From NCBI GenBank assembly GCA_946811185.2, contig OX328112.1, positions 22,411,558 through 22,475,557 on the forward strand: a stretch of DNA of 64,000 bases, given 5' to 3'. The notes under the pieces are model-generated. The model did no database searches, was not told the origin of the DNA, and saw only the letters and a list, made by a program, of their open reading frames with translations. The position numbers and the translations under genes are program-made. Every line of letters starts with the position of its first letter. Position 1 is the stretch's first letter. This document shows positions 32,401 to 47,400 of the stretch, in pieces. The DNA comes from Hippopus hippopus. Lineage: Eukaryota; Mollusca; Bivalvia; Cardiida; Cardiidae.

Positions 32401-35400
32401 AAGACTTTAGATGCTTTTTCTCCTTTTTCTGCAGTTCCTACCCTCTCAAAGACAAATATCATCCTTTGAGCCATATTTCTTTTTCCTGCAACTGCTTCGA
32501 ATGTGCAGAAGTCTAAAATTTCATTTTGTGATAAAGACTTAACTCTTTACTGAACAACAAATTCTAGTCTCTTCTAAACTGAAATCATCTGCAGGTGACA
32601 TATTTGAAAGTAATACCAGTGTACCAAAGTTCTTTGATAGGGTAGAAAACATGGTGGGAAAAAGAGATGTTTCAAAAGTCTTATCCTTAACTCTTTACCA
32701 CACAATCCCGACTTTTAACGACCCTGAGAAAGAAGCCTATAGAAAACATTGTGGGAAAAGGAGAAAATGCTGGTAACCAGCATTTTATCCTTTTCCCACA
32801 ATATTTTCTACCCTATCAAAGTCGGAAATCACCATATTACCAAGATTTAATTCGTTGTCTGCAGATGTTTTGAATTTGGTCCAGTCCAAAAATTTGTCGT
32901 TTGGTAAAGAGTTAAGGTTTGTTAAAACTTGGAATTGTATGGTAAAGGATTTCACTATAATACTGTTGAAAGCTGAGTAAAAACCATAACAAACTGATCA
33001 ACAATTTATAAAGCAGTCTTATGTTTAACCTTGACATATTTTTAGCTCGTTTAACAATATCATTATCTGGCTCCTCCCACTTGTCTGTCTCTGCGTCCAT
33101 TTCCGATGTAATCAACTTCATCTCTAGACCTAGCTTTGCAATCTTTGCTTGCTCCTGAAACATATGACAGTATCGGTTTACAAAAATACTAAATTCCAAA
33201 AAGTTTTTGCAAAATAAAGGATGAAGAGGAAAAGTACATTTGAGGCTTTGGGCAGTGCTAACTAAACTCCATTTTTCATGCTCACCCTAAACAGAGCAAG
33301 AAATTTCAAAACTGTGACATGTAAACTTAAGCTACTGTTTTAGGTAACTTCTCTATATCTAAAGCTATTTTTTTTTTTTATTCCACATTAGCCTTTACCC
33401 TTTTTCAAAATCCATTTTTAACAAAATTAAGGAAGAAAAATTTAGAAACAAGTATCTTGTCCTTTTTCCACAATGTTTCCTACTTATCAGAGAAGAACTG
33501 AACGTTTGAAACTGTTCCCTGCAACTGGTTTCAAATTCAACCAGTCATTATTTTTGTAACCTGGTAGTCACCTACAATCTGAAGTACTGATGAAACTTCA
33601 AAGTTTGAGCTCCAACTCTGATGAACACAGAGTAAATCCTGTAACTCTTAACCAAATGACAAAATACTGGCTCTGGTCCAAATTGAAAGCAATTGCATAT
33701 AACAAATTACATGTGGCACTGTTCAATATTGAAAGCAATTGCATATAACAAATTACATGTGGCACTGTTCAATATTGAAAGCATTTGCATATAACAAATT
33801 ACATGTGGCTCAAATGAAAAGACTCTGTGAGAGGATAGAAAACTATGTTGGAAAAGGACAAAATGCAGGTTACCAGCATTTTCTCCTTTTTCATCACATT
33901 TTCAAAGGCTTTGTTCTTCAGGATCAGGATTGTATGGTAAAAAAGATAAGAGATAAGTCTTGTTTCTACAACTATGAAGAAGAACGCTTTCAAAAACATA
34001 ACACGTAAATGAGAATGTGCTTGCCCTCAGCATTTTCTCCTTTTTGCACAATGTTTTCTACAGTCCAATCTATCAGAAACAAATCCTATCATTTGAGCCA
34101 CCTTTATGCATGATATCAGAGATCCAGAGAGAGGGAGTGATTTTGATTTTAAAATTGAAAATATTAATCATTCTACACTAACCCCTATGTTATGGGTACT
34201 CATTAAAATCATTCTATTGAGTACCCACAACATAGGGTTTCAAAGAGAAATAATGGATTTCGAATACCATCACTCCCTCTTATCTGGAGCTCTGTGATAT
34301 GCTACAATTTTCACCAAATAGGAATCTAAATGTAAATCAAGGATCTGATCCCCTGTTCTTGGTCTTGATTCACACTAACCACAAGGCAATATAATTTTAA
34401 TATGCATTGTCTACAAAAACATATAAAGTGATGCTTTTTGGGATAAAAATTGACATTTGAACACACAAAGAAAACCTTACCTCGGCATCCAGTTTTGCTG
34501 GTCTTAAAAGCTTAGAAGTTGTTCCATGTTTCTGAAATATCAAATTTGACATATTTAGGGTATGTCGCAAATGAGGAAAAGTTTACTCAATCAATCATCA
34601 AATGCTCTCTTTCAAGGAAACAGTGGGTAATATGATAAACTGAAAGTACATTTCCTCTTGAAAAATGGTGAAAGAATTTAATTAAGTGAGTCATACTCTT
34701 TGAAAAGCTGGTTTAATACATCTGCAATACGTATCGATTCATGTCAGTCTGCGCATTCTGCTCATCAAGGTCAATTTTTTTTCCTTTTGGTATGTTTTCT
34801 GCATGTTAAAGGACTGCTCTAGCTCATACTTTGATTGTTTTTACAAAAGTTGAGCCATATTTTGCAACAACTTGCTTAGAATCATGCTTTTTGAATTTCC
34901 ATGAAACCGCCTTTTCCCAAAGCACCCCTCATGTATAACCTTTAGTTCAAATATATCTCTGTGATGCACTATACGGAATAAGTCATCCCATAATTATGGA
35001 TGCATAAAATCCATTAAGTCAAATGACTGACTGAAGCCTGAGGGAGAGTGGTCCTAGGACATGCAGGAAATTGACCAAAAGCAAAATGTTTCAACACAGG
35101 TCAGCCTGCGTGGACTGCACAGGCTGACAAGGGTTGATACTTTGATACTTTTAGCAGATGCATTAAACCCCCTTCTGACAGAGTATAGCTCAAATACATA
35201 TACACATTAACCCATTACCACATGATTCAGAGTTTTAATGACCTTTAGGAAAAAGCCTTTTGAAAACATTGTGAGAAAAGGACAAAATGCTGGTAACCAG
35301 CATTTTCTCCTTTTCCCACAATGTTTTCTACCCTTTAAAAGGCAAAGTTCATCATTTGAGCCACAATGAATTTGTTGTCTGCAAATGCTTTCAATTTAGA

Positions 35401-38400
35401 CTTGTCCAAAATTTTGTTGTGTGGTAAAGAGTTAAAGTTGCAAATGAGACAGTTACTTCTTGATCTCTTAGTAAACATCTACGTGTACTTTCAGTCAATA
35501 GGTAACACCCCTTTGCTATCAATGTAGATCAATAATCACTGCATTTTGTTCAGTCTGGTGTTTATCCATGTTGTCTACCAAAGCACTTAGTGTAGACCTT
35601 TTTCAATTTAAGAGTTTAAATGTGTAATATCTTGCAGGTAAATATATTAGCAGAGAGACATCTTTTCTCTTTTTTCCTTTTTACTGTATATGAATCAATC
35701 TATTTTGAATCTTATCTATGTTTCAAAGTCAGTCACATTCCTAGAATGCATTGTTTCCAAAAAAAAAAAAAAACATCCAAGTCCTTAATATTTATCATTT
35801 TTTGAGATTGGTACCCAACCACCATCTTTCAATGAGGGCTATTCTTCAGTTACATGGGGTGTTCGAAAAGTTTCGGGACAATTGGCGTCATTCTTTTATT
35901 TATTAAGATTTTTTAATGATTTTTTTCGGTAGTAATAGCTACAACCGTATTCTATTGGTTAATTGAAACAAATAAACGAAGATATACGCCACACGTGATG
36001 AATGGTCACTATAGCAACGTTAAGTCGACGTGAGCGGGGCACCTTGACGTCACCGCACAAAATAACTTTTTTTTAATGGCAAGTATCTATCACAATAAGC
36101 ACTCCAATATGTTTTTGAATTGTGTATGACAAAAGTATTCGCCCGCTGGGTGTCCTGTCTACTACCAGCCATAAAAAGCTACAGTGAGTCGCCGACAGTA
36201 AGGCTTTCCTGAAACAGTACAGAGAACGTGGTGACTGGTTCTTGGTATTCATTATTACGGCCGATGTAACTTGGATTGGTTTGTATGATCAAGAGACCAA
36301 GCAAGACAGTTCTGTGTGGAAAACCCCTAATTCACCCTCCCCTACAAAAGCAATGGTGAAACGTTTTATTTTATTGAAATGAACGGAGTTATTCTCTGCC
36401 ACACACTGCCGATTGGGCAGACAGTCACAGCACAGTATTACTCGAAGGTACGGTCTTTTAATTTTTTAACTACATTGTACATAAAATGATCTTCTATTTT
36501 ATATGATGACAGAAATGGTTAGTGAAACCAGTGATTGATAAACATAATTTCGTTATTGCATGTACATAGATGCATAGGTTCAACCATAAGCTCGTTTCAG
36601 GTGCACGGACATGAGTTGATCAGTGCTGTATAGGAGAAACGACCAAAAGAACCCGGCACATTCTACTTATATCACAACAACGCCACACCTTATACCTCAT
36701 CAACTACCAAGAAAGCACCTGCTGATAGACAGATTAACACTATTGCGCATCCACCATACTCCCCTGACTTGCACCGTGTGATTTTTGGTTATTCCCCACT
36801 ATCATGCGTTACTTACGCGGCCACTGCTTCGACAATGTCGATGACCTTCCTGTCGTGGTCAGGGAATGTATAAGGAACATTCCATCATCAGACTTCAAAA
36901 ATTGTTTTAATTTGTGCGTACATAGGCATCAGAGGTGCATTTAGCATGCCGTGGAGTATTTTGAATAACCATGACTATTTCAGACGTTTGTAAAGACAAA
37001 CTTTTTATTCGGTGCATCAAGGTGCCCCACTCATGTCGACTTGATGTTGCTATGGTGACAATACATCACGCGTTTCGTGTATCTTCGTTTATTTGTTTCA
37101 ACCAACCTATAGAATATGGTTGTAGCTATCATTACCGAAAAACTCATTAAAAAATATCAAAATATAAAAGAATGGCAGTACTTGTCCCGAAACTTTTTGA
37201 ACACCCCTCGTACTTCCCTTGATTCCTCTCTAGTACTACAATGGTCCTGATTAGAGGGTTACTTGGTTTTTATTCTTGATTTTCTTGCACTACACAGACA
37301 TGTTTTTAGAATAATATCTCTACAGAATCTGGTTAGATTGTTATACAAATCAATATGTACATATTTCTCTGATAATTAAGAACAGAATTTGCTTTAGAAT
37401 TACATGGGAACCTTACATATGATCATAAATCAAAATATGTTTATTGCAACATCCCCAAGGGAATCAAGGATAAAAACAAAGGAATACTGGTAAAAGGACC
37501 AATCTTTTATTTGGTTACCTTTAGTCTTTATCTGGCAAGGGAAATAACGGAACTTACAGGAATGGCCCCCATAAAATTGTTAAGTGTATATCTTAATACT
37601 TTACCAAACAATCTGATGTTTTAATGACCCTAAAAAAGAAGGCTTTATGACATTTTGTATGGAAAGGTGAAAATATCAGTACCCAGCATTTTTCACCTTT
37701 TCCCAACATTGTTTTCTTCAAAGGCAAATCTCATCATTTCAGCTAAATGTGATTTGTCATCTGCAAATACTTTCAATTTGGGCATGTCTGAAACTATGAT
37801 GTCTAGTAAACAGATAAATTAATATAATAAGAATAACACAAATAAACAGAATAATAAAGGAGTGAAATGTGTTACTCTACAGACTTCAGTGAAATTAGAT
37901 ACATCTATTACATTAGAAAAACAATTTAATGATATAGTTCTATAACAGGTGAAATAGAAGTAGAAATAAAAAATGTGTACTACATAACTGACATTACTTG
38001 ACACAACAATACAGAAATTTAACACTAAAGGTTTTCCTTACACATGTATATGATAGAGGGTGTTTCAGGAAGAACAATGAACATATCAAAGATTTTTAAA
38101 AAGGAAACTAATTGGTTAAAACTAAATCCTCCTTGTTTACTTTTCCTTTCAAGTGAACATATCTAAACAAGACCCGTCGTAGACGGATTATACTCCCCGA
38201 ACAGGTCTCTTTTTAGGAAAGTGAAGACTGTCGGTAAATGGTTGGTCACGGGAGAGGAGGGTGGGGGTGAAACAGGCTACTTGTGTTTGGTTCCGTCTGC
38301 CAAACTGCATTTGCCAATGTTACTAGGGACTTCTTTTCAAGAAATGTTACAACCAAAATGATCTTGACCTGATATCTTGAATAGTCTTGAAGAAACTGGG

Positions 38401-41400
38401 AAATGTTTAATTTCAGAGTCAAAAAAAAAAACAAAACCTAAAGTTAAAAGACATTAACCACCCTTTTCCCGTAATATGGTTTTGCACAGATAAAAAATCA
38501 AGGGCACATGGTGAAGCTTTTAATAAACAATATAAACGTGAAGTTTCATGAAATTTTGTCGAAAACTGAAGGAGATATTAGTAAAAATTGGAATTTTACA
38601 AGAAACCCCCTTTTTCCAAGACACAGCCTCAAATTGGAAAACCGAGAAAAACACATCAGCGCAATATCTTAAGGAGTTTATATATTAAGTTTCATCCAAT
38701 TTGGTCCATGGGTTGTGGAGAAATGGCTTTGGACGGATGGATGGACGTACAGATGGACGGACGGACAGACGAAGCGGCGACTATATGCTCACCCTTCGGG
38801 AAGCATAAAAATGTATATAGTTGGTTCATAACAATTAATCTAATTATTACTTGAAATTGCTTTACTAAAATAAAAACAACCCCATTAGACTCAACATTGA
38901 AACCAATTACAAATAACATTGTAAATGTGATTAAAATGATGGGATTTGTCTTCAATAGACTAGCAAACATCTTGAAAACCAATAAAATGCTAAAATGCTA
39001 GTTAACAGCATTTTGTTTTTTTCCCCCACAATATTTTCAAAAGTCCTCTTCATTAGGGTTGTAAAAAGACAGAATTTTTTGCTTAAGATGGGGGCAATTT
39101 GCAAAAATCATAGAAATCTACTGCATAGTATTACATGGATATATATGTGTGCCGAAAAATTTGCGTATTACCGATTAAGGGTATTTTGTGTATGGAAATG
39201 TTTGCGAATTCAAGACACTCGCTATTTGTTGGTATACTTGTGGTAAAACATGCAAACAAAAAAGTTTGCGAATTTTTTAAATTCACGAAATCGCAAAAAA
39301 ATTTCCATGTTGCAAATATTTCCACTTATACAGTATTGCAAAAATTCCAAAGCAGAGACACAACCAAGCTCCTTTTTCTCTCATAATAATAAGCAAAAAG
39401 AAAAAGCAATAGACCTTCCCTAACAATGAACTTTAACCCATTACCACACAATCTCAAGTTTTAACGACCCTGTAAGAGAAGGCTTTTGAAAACATTGTGG
39501 GAAAAGGAGAAAATGCTGGTAACCAGCATTTTCTCCTTTTCCAACAATGTTTTCTACCCGATCAAAAACAAAAATCCTTTATCAAACAATCCCATCTTTA
39601 ACAATCCCAAGAAAAAAGCATTTTGAAAGCATTCTGAGAAAAAGTGAAAATGTTGGTAACCAGCATTTTCTCTATTCTTTCAAAGTTTTCTACTCTTTCA
39701 AAAACAGACTCCATCATTTAAGCTACATTTAATGTGTTGTCTGCAAATGCTTTCAATTTGAACAAATATAAAATTCTGTTGTTTGGTAAGGAGTTAAGCA
39801 TATACCTAAACTATGCATTTGATGGCTGAGCATAAAAAAAAACATTTTCTTGAATGAATAATTCAAAATACATATATCAATTTTTGGGTTGTGTTGGGCC
39901 AAAAAAACTCAATATATCAGTGCAGATCAAGCTCAAACCTACATGTTGTCAAACTTTACTCATATCAATTCCTTCCATGATTTTATTAAAATTTGTGTGC
40001 AGATCAATCATGACATTTAATGCCATATTGGATATAGAAGAAAAGTACAAATTAAGTTTGTCTACAAACATTCAATGGATAAATAAATAAATGAACAAAT
40101 AAAAACTATTGGTACTACATGTAGACAAATGTGGAAAAAGACATCATAAGGTACATTTCACAAATTACTCGGGTGTGACAGTTGACCATAAATATAAAAA
40201 AATCTCTGAGAAACCAAACACAATTTACAAGTGAAAAAGTATTCAATAAAAAAAGTTTTCTTGCTTTTTTTTTTTTTGGTGATTTAAGTACATCTATTCA
40301 ATTCTCAAATATCTGAAGTGCTTTTACCAATAGTATAGATCAAGATCACATCTCAAAGATGCGATCTGATCTTAGAACTAAACTGTCCATCACTTTATAA
40401 AATAAAAGGGCCCAAAGGAATTCGTAAACTAGCCAGCACAGAGCTCTATGGAGGTTAAGCTTGCTGACAACAAATCAAATTTGTTTCATTTTTTGTCTTT
40501 GAAGAGGTAAAAAGCATAACCTCTGCTGGGTACAAGCATTTTCTTATTTTTCCACAATGTTTTCAAAAGCCATCTTCGACATTGTCAGAAAGACATGACA
40601 TTGCTTGGTAAAGGGTTACTGGTAACTCAATGATTAAAATAAAATGTATCAAGTAGGGGGGTAGAAGCAGAGACTGCTCACCACACGACTCACTAAAGAA
40701 TAATTTTCCTTCCTATTAACTCTAATTCTCTGGCGTATGTAACCCGACCCGCACATATTTTTTGTTTTGGCCTTATGTTAAAGTGTAAGCAGAGCCAAAG
40801 TGGACACCATCAATTATTTGGTAGTTGTTTTGAAAAACAATGCAGAAGTGAGCAAGAAAAAAAAAATCTCTAGACAAGAAAAAACTAACAAAAATCTATA
40901 AGGCGGAAAGCAAGAAAACCTGTTTTTCACATTGACATCATTACGAATACCATAACATCTGTACTTACTGACTGAATGGGTTGTGATGCCTTAAAATGGG
41001 AAGGAATGATTCAAGATTGTAAAGCTAAATACATGCAGAGAACCATAATTGTAGCACTACCAAAGTTAATGCTTAAAGTACCAAGTAGGAAATGGACATC
41101 TTCAATTAGGAAAATGGCCCCTAATAGCAATTTCAAGATTGTTTTGGCCAGAATATGATACAAATAAGGGGAGAGTGTAGATCCAAGATCAGGCCCAACA
41201 TTCTGGTCATGTTCTCATCTTGATCTACACTTGCTGCCACAGCAATATTTGACATTCTTGGTGGATTTATCCTTTAAAACATGACGAAATTTAAGACTTG
41301 CTAAATTTCGAGTATTTACAGACGACAAAATGAATGCTCAAAAGATGGGTTTCGTCGTTGAAAATGTAGAAAACATTGTGGGAAAAGGAGACAATGGTGC

Positions 41401-44400
41401 TAACCATCATTTTCTCCCTTTCCCACAATGTTTTCAAAATCTTTCGCAGGGTCATTGAAAGTCAGGATTGTACGGTACAGGATAAAGTGAAGAATGAAAG
41501 AGATATTGCTCATAACATCCTGCTTTCCTATCTGTATGTCTTATGATGATAATCAAAAACTAAGAGCACCAGATGCTCAATGCTCCATGGCACTTATTTT
41601 TAGAAATGAGCCATGTTTTGACAAAAACAGGTTTAACTCTTTACCAAACGACAAAATTTTAGACTGGTCCAAATTGAAAGCACTTGCAGACGTCAAAATA
41701 AAAGTAACTCAAAAACTGAAATTTGTTTCTAGCAGGGTAGTAAACATTGTGGGAAAAGGAGAAAATGCTGGTTACCAGCATTTTCTCCTTTTCCCACAAT
41801 GTTTTCAAAAGGCTTCTATCTCAGGGTCGTAAAAAGCAGGGATTGACTGGTAAAGGGTTAATGCATCTCTGTGATGCTTTATATCAAGCATGTTATCACA
41901 TAATCATGGATCAATAAAACCCATTTTGTCTAACAACCAACTAAATTGTGAGGTAGAATGGTCCTTGGACAGGCAATATAGAAAAGAATATTTGGTATCG
42001 TGTGAGATAGAAGGTCAAGCGAGATGCCAAAATTTTTTTATGCAGCGAAAAGTACAAACATGGACCAGGAAAGTCACTTCAGCATAATATCCCTTTTATT
42101 ATATACCTACATCTTTTCAACAACAAAATATTGCAAATTATTGCAGATAAAACAAATAATTGTGTAGTAGCCAGCCACTTTGTTTTTATGAATGGCGGAT
42201 GAATAATACAGCGTAAAATTTTGACCAATCAAATTGCAAATGAATACAGACATATACCGCGCATGAGTTACATCATTATTACATCATCATACCATATTTA
42301 GAAGCATATTTCACAGTGTGTTGATACAGATTTTTTTTCTGTCCTGTGTGGTATTTTATTCGTGTGCGACACATGTATATTCTCCGGAAAACTTTCAGGT
42401 ATACAATAAATCAGAAAATGGCCCTCTTTACATGACAAAAATAGAGTATCAGAGAATAGGGCTATGACAATATCACGTTTTCTTCAGAAACTGCTATGCT
42501 ACAGGAAGATTGGTTAATATCTTCAGGCTTTACTGAAAACTCTTTACTAAACGACAAAATTTTTCGCCTCACACCTCTGATGCATGTGATAAAAGTAGTC
42601 AGTAGTTTTGAATCAAGGTTGTGTCAGTACCGGTGTGAGAAAGTTAGGAAACACATGCATAGGTGCACTGACCACCGTAATATGACCTAAGCTGTTACAA
42701 GGGCATTAAATTCCATGACAAACAAACAGAATGACAAAGTTTGAGACCTGTCTGAAGAGGACCCAACTGCAGACAACATATTAAATCTGTCTCAACAAAC
42801 AACTGAGAATTTCCATGCTTACAAATAAAGAAACCAACATTATACCTCAAGGTTTTAAAACACAGGAGGCTGATACTGACTGCCAGATAGTGGAAATGTA
42901 TCACTAGAATGAATCTACAGTTCAGAAGAACCTGGGTATGGGCAATCAGCCAACTTCTCTTAACCAAATGGTTAGCAAATCACGAATTGTGTTACTTTCT
43001 AAACCTAGAATAAGACTAAGACAGTAAATTAAAGGATTGGTGAACAGAGGCCCTGGGCCCCGTTTTACTAAGGTAGTTACGAACAAAAATTGCGTAAGTT
43101 TTATGTAACTATAGTAAAGTGGGATTAATCTGTCAAGAGATACATGATAATTAACATGATTATTTTAGAAAACTATTGCGATAAATCAAATTTTTCTGGA
43201 AATTTTATCTAGATAAAATGAAAAGATAGAATTTCCAGGAAACTTGATTTATCGCAATAGTTTTCTAAAATAATCATGATAGTTATCTCTTATCTCGTAG
43301 CAGATTAATGCCACTATACTATAGCTACATAAAACTTACGCAAATTTTGTTCGTAACTACCTTAGTAAAACAGGGCCCGAGGCTTTGGCACTCATTAGAA
43401 ATCTCTAATGAGTTCCCACAACATAGGTTTTAATGAAGAACAAATGAGATTTCACTCCTTGAAAGCCAAAATACCGCAGTTAATCCTTAGGCTGCTAAGT
43501 GCAACTCACTGACCTTTTGCAGACAGTGCAGATCAAGATCAGACTGCACAATGTGCAGTGTGATCTTTGATCTACACTCTCCAATAAGGACATATTCCCC
43601 CCCCCCCCAAAAAAAAAGTTGAAATAGCAAATTCTGGGTTTTTACCATCAACTTAAATGTTTCATTTCACTTATAAAGCAGGATAAGGGTTAATAAATTA
43701 TTTTGCATTGTCAGGCATTCCCTAAAAACTTACCCCAGGCCGTGGTAAAGACAAGTACACCAGTCTGTCCGTCTTCCCTTGACAGAAATCATTCACTTCT
43801 TTGACTAGAATGGATAAATCATTGATCTGGGATTCCCAAGCATCCGCAAACAGATCTAGATTTTCTTTGGCAATTTTACTCCCCGGGTACTGGGCTAGAG
43901 TCCTGGCTGCATGTAAAATCTGAAAATAAATTGGGGGTCATCATCTAACTCTTTACCAAACAACTAAAATTTTGACTAGTCCAAATCCAAAGCATTTGAA
44001 AATGACAAAATAAATGTTGCTCAACCTGTGAGAAGACAAATTAACATATACATCATACGTGATGTTTTCAGACTGAAAGACTGTGTATTTTATGCAGTTT
44101 AATTTTATCCTTATCAGTCTGCAGATGTCACTACATGTATAATCATGAAAGGCATTCTAAAGTATCAGCAGTGAGAGAGGGACAAATCCTGTCACAATGA
44201 TCATCATCAATCCTTGGAAAGACTTCGGCTTAGATGGGATTCAAATCAATCATTCTTTCATTATCATACCTGTGCATTACCTACTAAGCAATGGGGTTCT
44301 GCAGTGTTTTTTTTAACACTTTTGGTCTTTTTTAACTCTTTATCAAATGACAAAACTTTAGACCTGTCCAAATTGAGAGAAACTGCAGACAACAGATTAA

Positions 44401-47400
44401 ATGTGAGTCAAAAACTAAAATTTTTTTTAATTGAGTGTATGGTGTTTAACACCATTTTCAACATAATTTCAGTTATATTGCAGCGGCCAGTGCACCTATC
44501 CATTCTTTCCTGGAGTTTCTTGTACCAGTACTCCGCAAAATATTGGTTTGTATTTCCATGAGTGGAACTCTTCAAGTTAAAGGTGTGTTTAGCCTTACCA
44601 CTGCATTATCTTCCCCTAGGTGGCATTTTTCAAATACAAACCAATCTGATTAGTGCATTCTTGGTACAGAACTGGACTACTTTTCAAGACAGCGATCAAG
44701 ACAGCGAATTTCAAAATAAAATAAATGTTTACTCAATAAAACACTACATCCTACAATTCATGGTTTGATAGCATATAACCTATACACCAGTCATTTATAA
44801 ACACAGCCCCTATAGGCTCAGAAAATAGCCCCAGTACAGTTTTCATTGATAAGTCTGGAAAAACCCAGATGCACAAACCCTGGGTTTCCTTAAATCTATA
44901 TTTAGAAACTTTATACATAGATTTGCAGAACACAATGGTTTTTTTAAAGACTATTTTTTCAGTTTGAAATAATTAAATTTATAAGATATTTAAAGTAAAA
45001 AACAAGCTATTTTTTCACAGAAGTATTGTTTATGGCCATTTTCCCCATTGCTACACTTTTAGTGGCAGAGTGTTAGTTTACACACTGTGTATTAATATTC
45101 ATCCTGTACAGGATAGAGACGAGTCTGAGCACACAGGTCTAATCTTCGAAGAATATGACATGCACTGACAACGCCTGCTACAGGGACCATGTGAGAACAA
45201 AACTCAATGGCACCATATGTGAAATTCAATCAAACTCAGCTTTCTGTACTGACAGAGGTCTAGTCACTGCCATGCAATGGCTAATAAGTATTTCAAGCCT
45301 TTCACTTCTCATTTCCTTTTCCTGTTATGGATAAGTTAATGATTTTGCTACGTTACAGACACTGCATGGGTTCCCATGATAGACTCGTTCATTTTCCTAT
45401 CATATATGCCCAAGAACTCTGACTAGCAATATTAAGTATACATGTAATGACATACCAGTGGTCCCATAGATCGCAACATCATCTCATTATGTTCAGCTGT
45501 GATAACAAGTGGATCTGTTGTAGCAATGTGACGGAATAATTTACACACCTGCAAGAAATAAAAGGCTTGTGAATAACAAACAAAAGTTCAACTTGTATTG
45601 CTTAAATCTTTATCAATTCAGACTGGTCCAAAACAAATGAAATATGGCCAAAATAGGGTGGGGGTTGGAATTGTCTCAGTTCAGGTTGGAAACATTGTGG
45701 TAATAATGGTCACCAGCGTTTCCTCCTTTTCCCAAAATACTTTCAAAAGCCCTCTTTCTCAGGGTGTTAAAAACTCTGGACTGTATGATAAAGGGTAAAT
45801 TCAGGCTGGTTGTTAAACATAGATGGCCACTCAGACAGGTTTTACTGTTTCAATTGAAATATTCATGAAAAAGTTATAGGGTCTTTGCTCACCAATCATG
45901 CTCTTCAAACTCAACAGGGGCACAAAAAGCCATATTTGTAAGGTCCGGAGCAGACCTCTGGCAAAAGGGGTTTTAATGTATCTCTGTGATGAATTATACC
46001 AGGCAAGTCATCACATAGCACCCATTGTGTCTCACAACTGACTTAATCTGGAGGTAAACTGATCCTTTCACCTGCAGATCAAAAAGGTTCAACCAAGGTC
46101 AGCCTGGGCAGACTGCGCAGGCTGACATGGGTTGATACTTTTTGCAGACATATTAAACCCCCTTTTCACAGAGCATGGCTCAAGTACAAATGAAAGAAAA
46201 TCAAGACCTCCTCTAGCTGTTCAATGTGCTCCTCGAACTTGACTGAGAGTTCATCGACGGAACCAATCTCCCCAGCCATTCCTGCGAGGCGTAGATTCTT
46301 CAGTAACAAGTGATCTTCATTGCTTTTAAACAGTTCTGACGCCTGTTCCATGGCACCTTCTTGTAACTGGAAATATATATATGTCTCATTTTACTCCTTA
46401 CCAGGTGACAAAAGTTTAGATTTGTCCAAAACACAAGCATTTACGGGCATCAAACATGCACCTCACATGTTAGAATTTGTCATTAAAAGAGCTGCAGTAT
46501 ACATGTATATATAAACACAACCAAAATCATTCAACTCTGGACCAAATGGCCAAAGTTTAGACTTGTCCAAATTGAAAGCATTTGTAGACATAGTCTGATC
46601 TTAAAATTACACTGACCCCTATGGATAGACATACTGGCATATTCTCATTAACTCAGTCTTGGTGGTTTGCCAAAATGAAAAATTTTGGACCTTTAAAGCT
46701 ACATGTGCTCAATTCCTTATAAGTCTTTTCTGACTTCAAACTGAGACAAAAAGTGAATACATAGATCATTACTGACACTGGAGAAGGAGCAATCAATTAT
46801 CATTCATCCTACAAGTTTGATTAAAACTCTTCACCAGCAGAAAATATTTTAGACCCAACTAAATTGGAAGTATTTGTAAACTACAAACTGTAAAAGGCTG
46901 AAATAATGAGATTTTTCCTTGAGAAATACAAAGAGGGAAAAAGAAAAAATACTGGTCACTAGCATTTTCTCCTTTACCCAAAATATATCAGAGTCCTCTT
47001 CCTTAAGGTCACAAAAACTAAAATTGTTTGGTAAAGGGTTAAACACAACTAAAAGACTTTGTGTGTACATCAAAATCATCATGCCCACCTGTTTCCTCAA
47101 TGTTTTAGAAACATCCAATGTCTTTAATATTGCAGTTTCCAGTTCCTGACCCGACGTAACATCCTTCTGTCTCTGAAATTATTACAAACACATGTAAATA
47201 AATGAGCCATGCTCTGTGAAAAGGGAGTCTCAATACATCTGCAAAAAGTATTGATCAAGGTCAGCCTGCGCAGTCCGCGCAGGCTGACCTGGATCCATAC
47301 TTTTTGCTATTGATCAATTATCTGCATATCTAACACATTATACTGATTAAAAACAATTGTAATACATATTGAAAAAAATGTTTGTATATTATGTAGAGAG

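Noticed and set aside
40465..41265. Gene in the long e10-e11 intron
   Set aside because: Short open frames here (for example around 40976) lack splice-like borders, codon bias or recognisable motifs.
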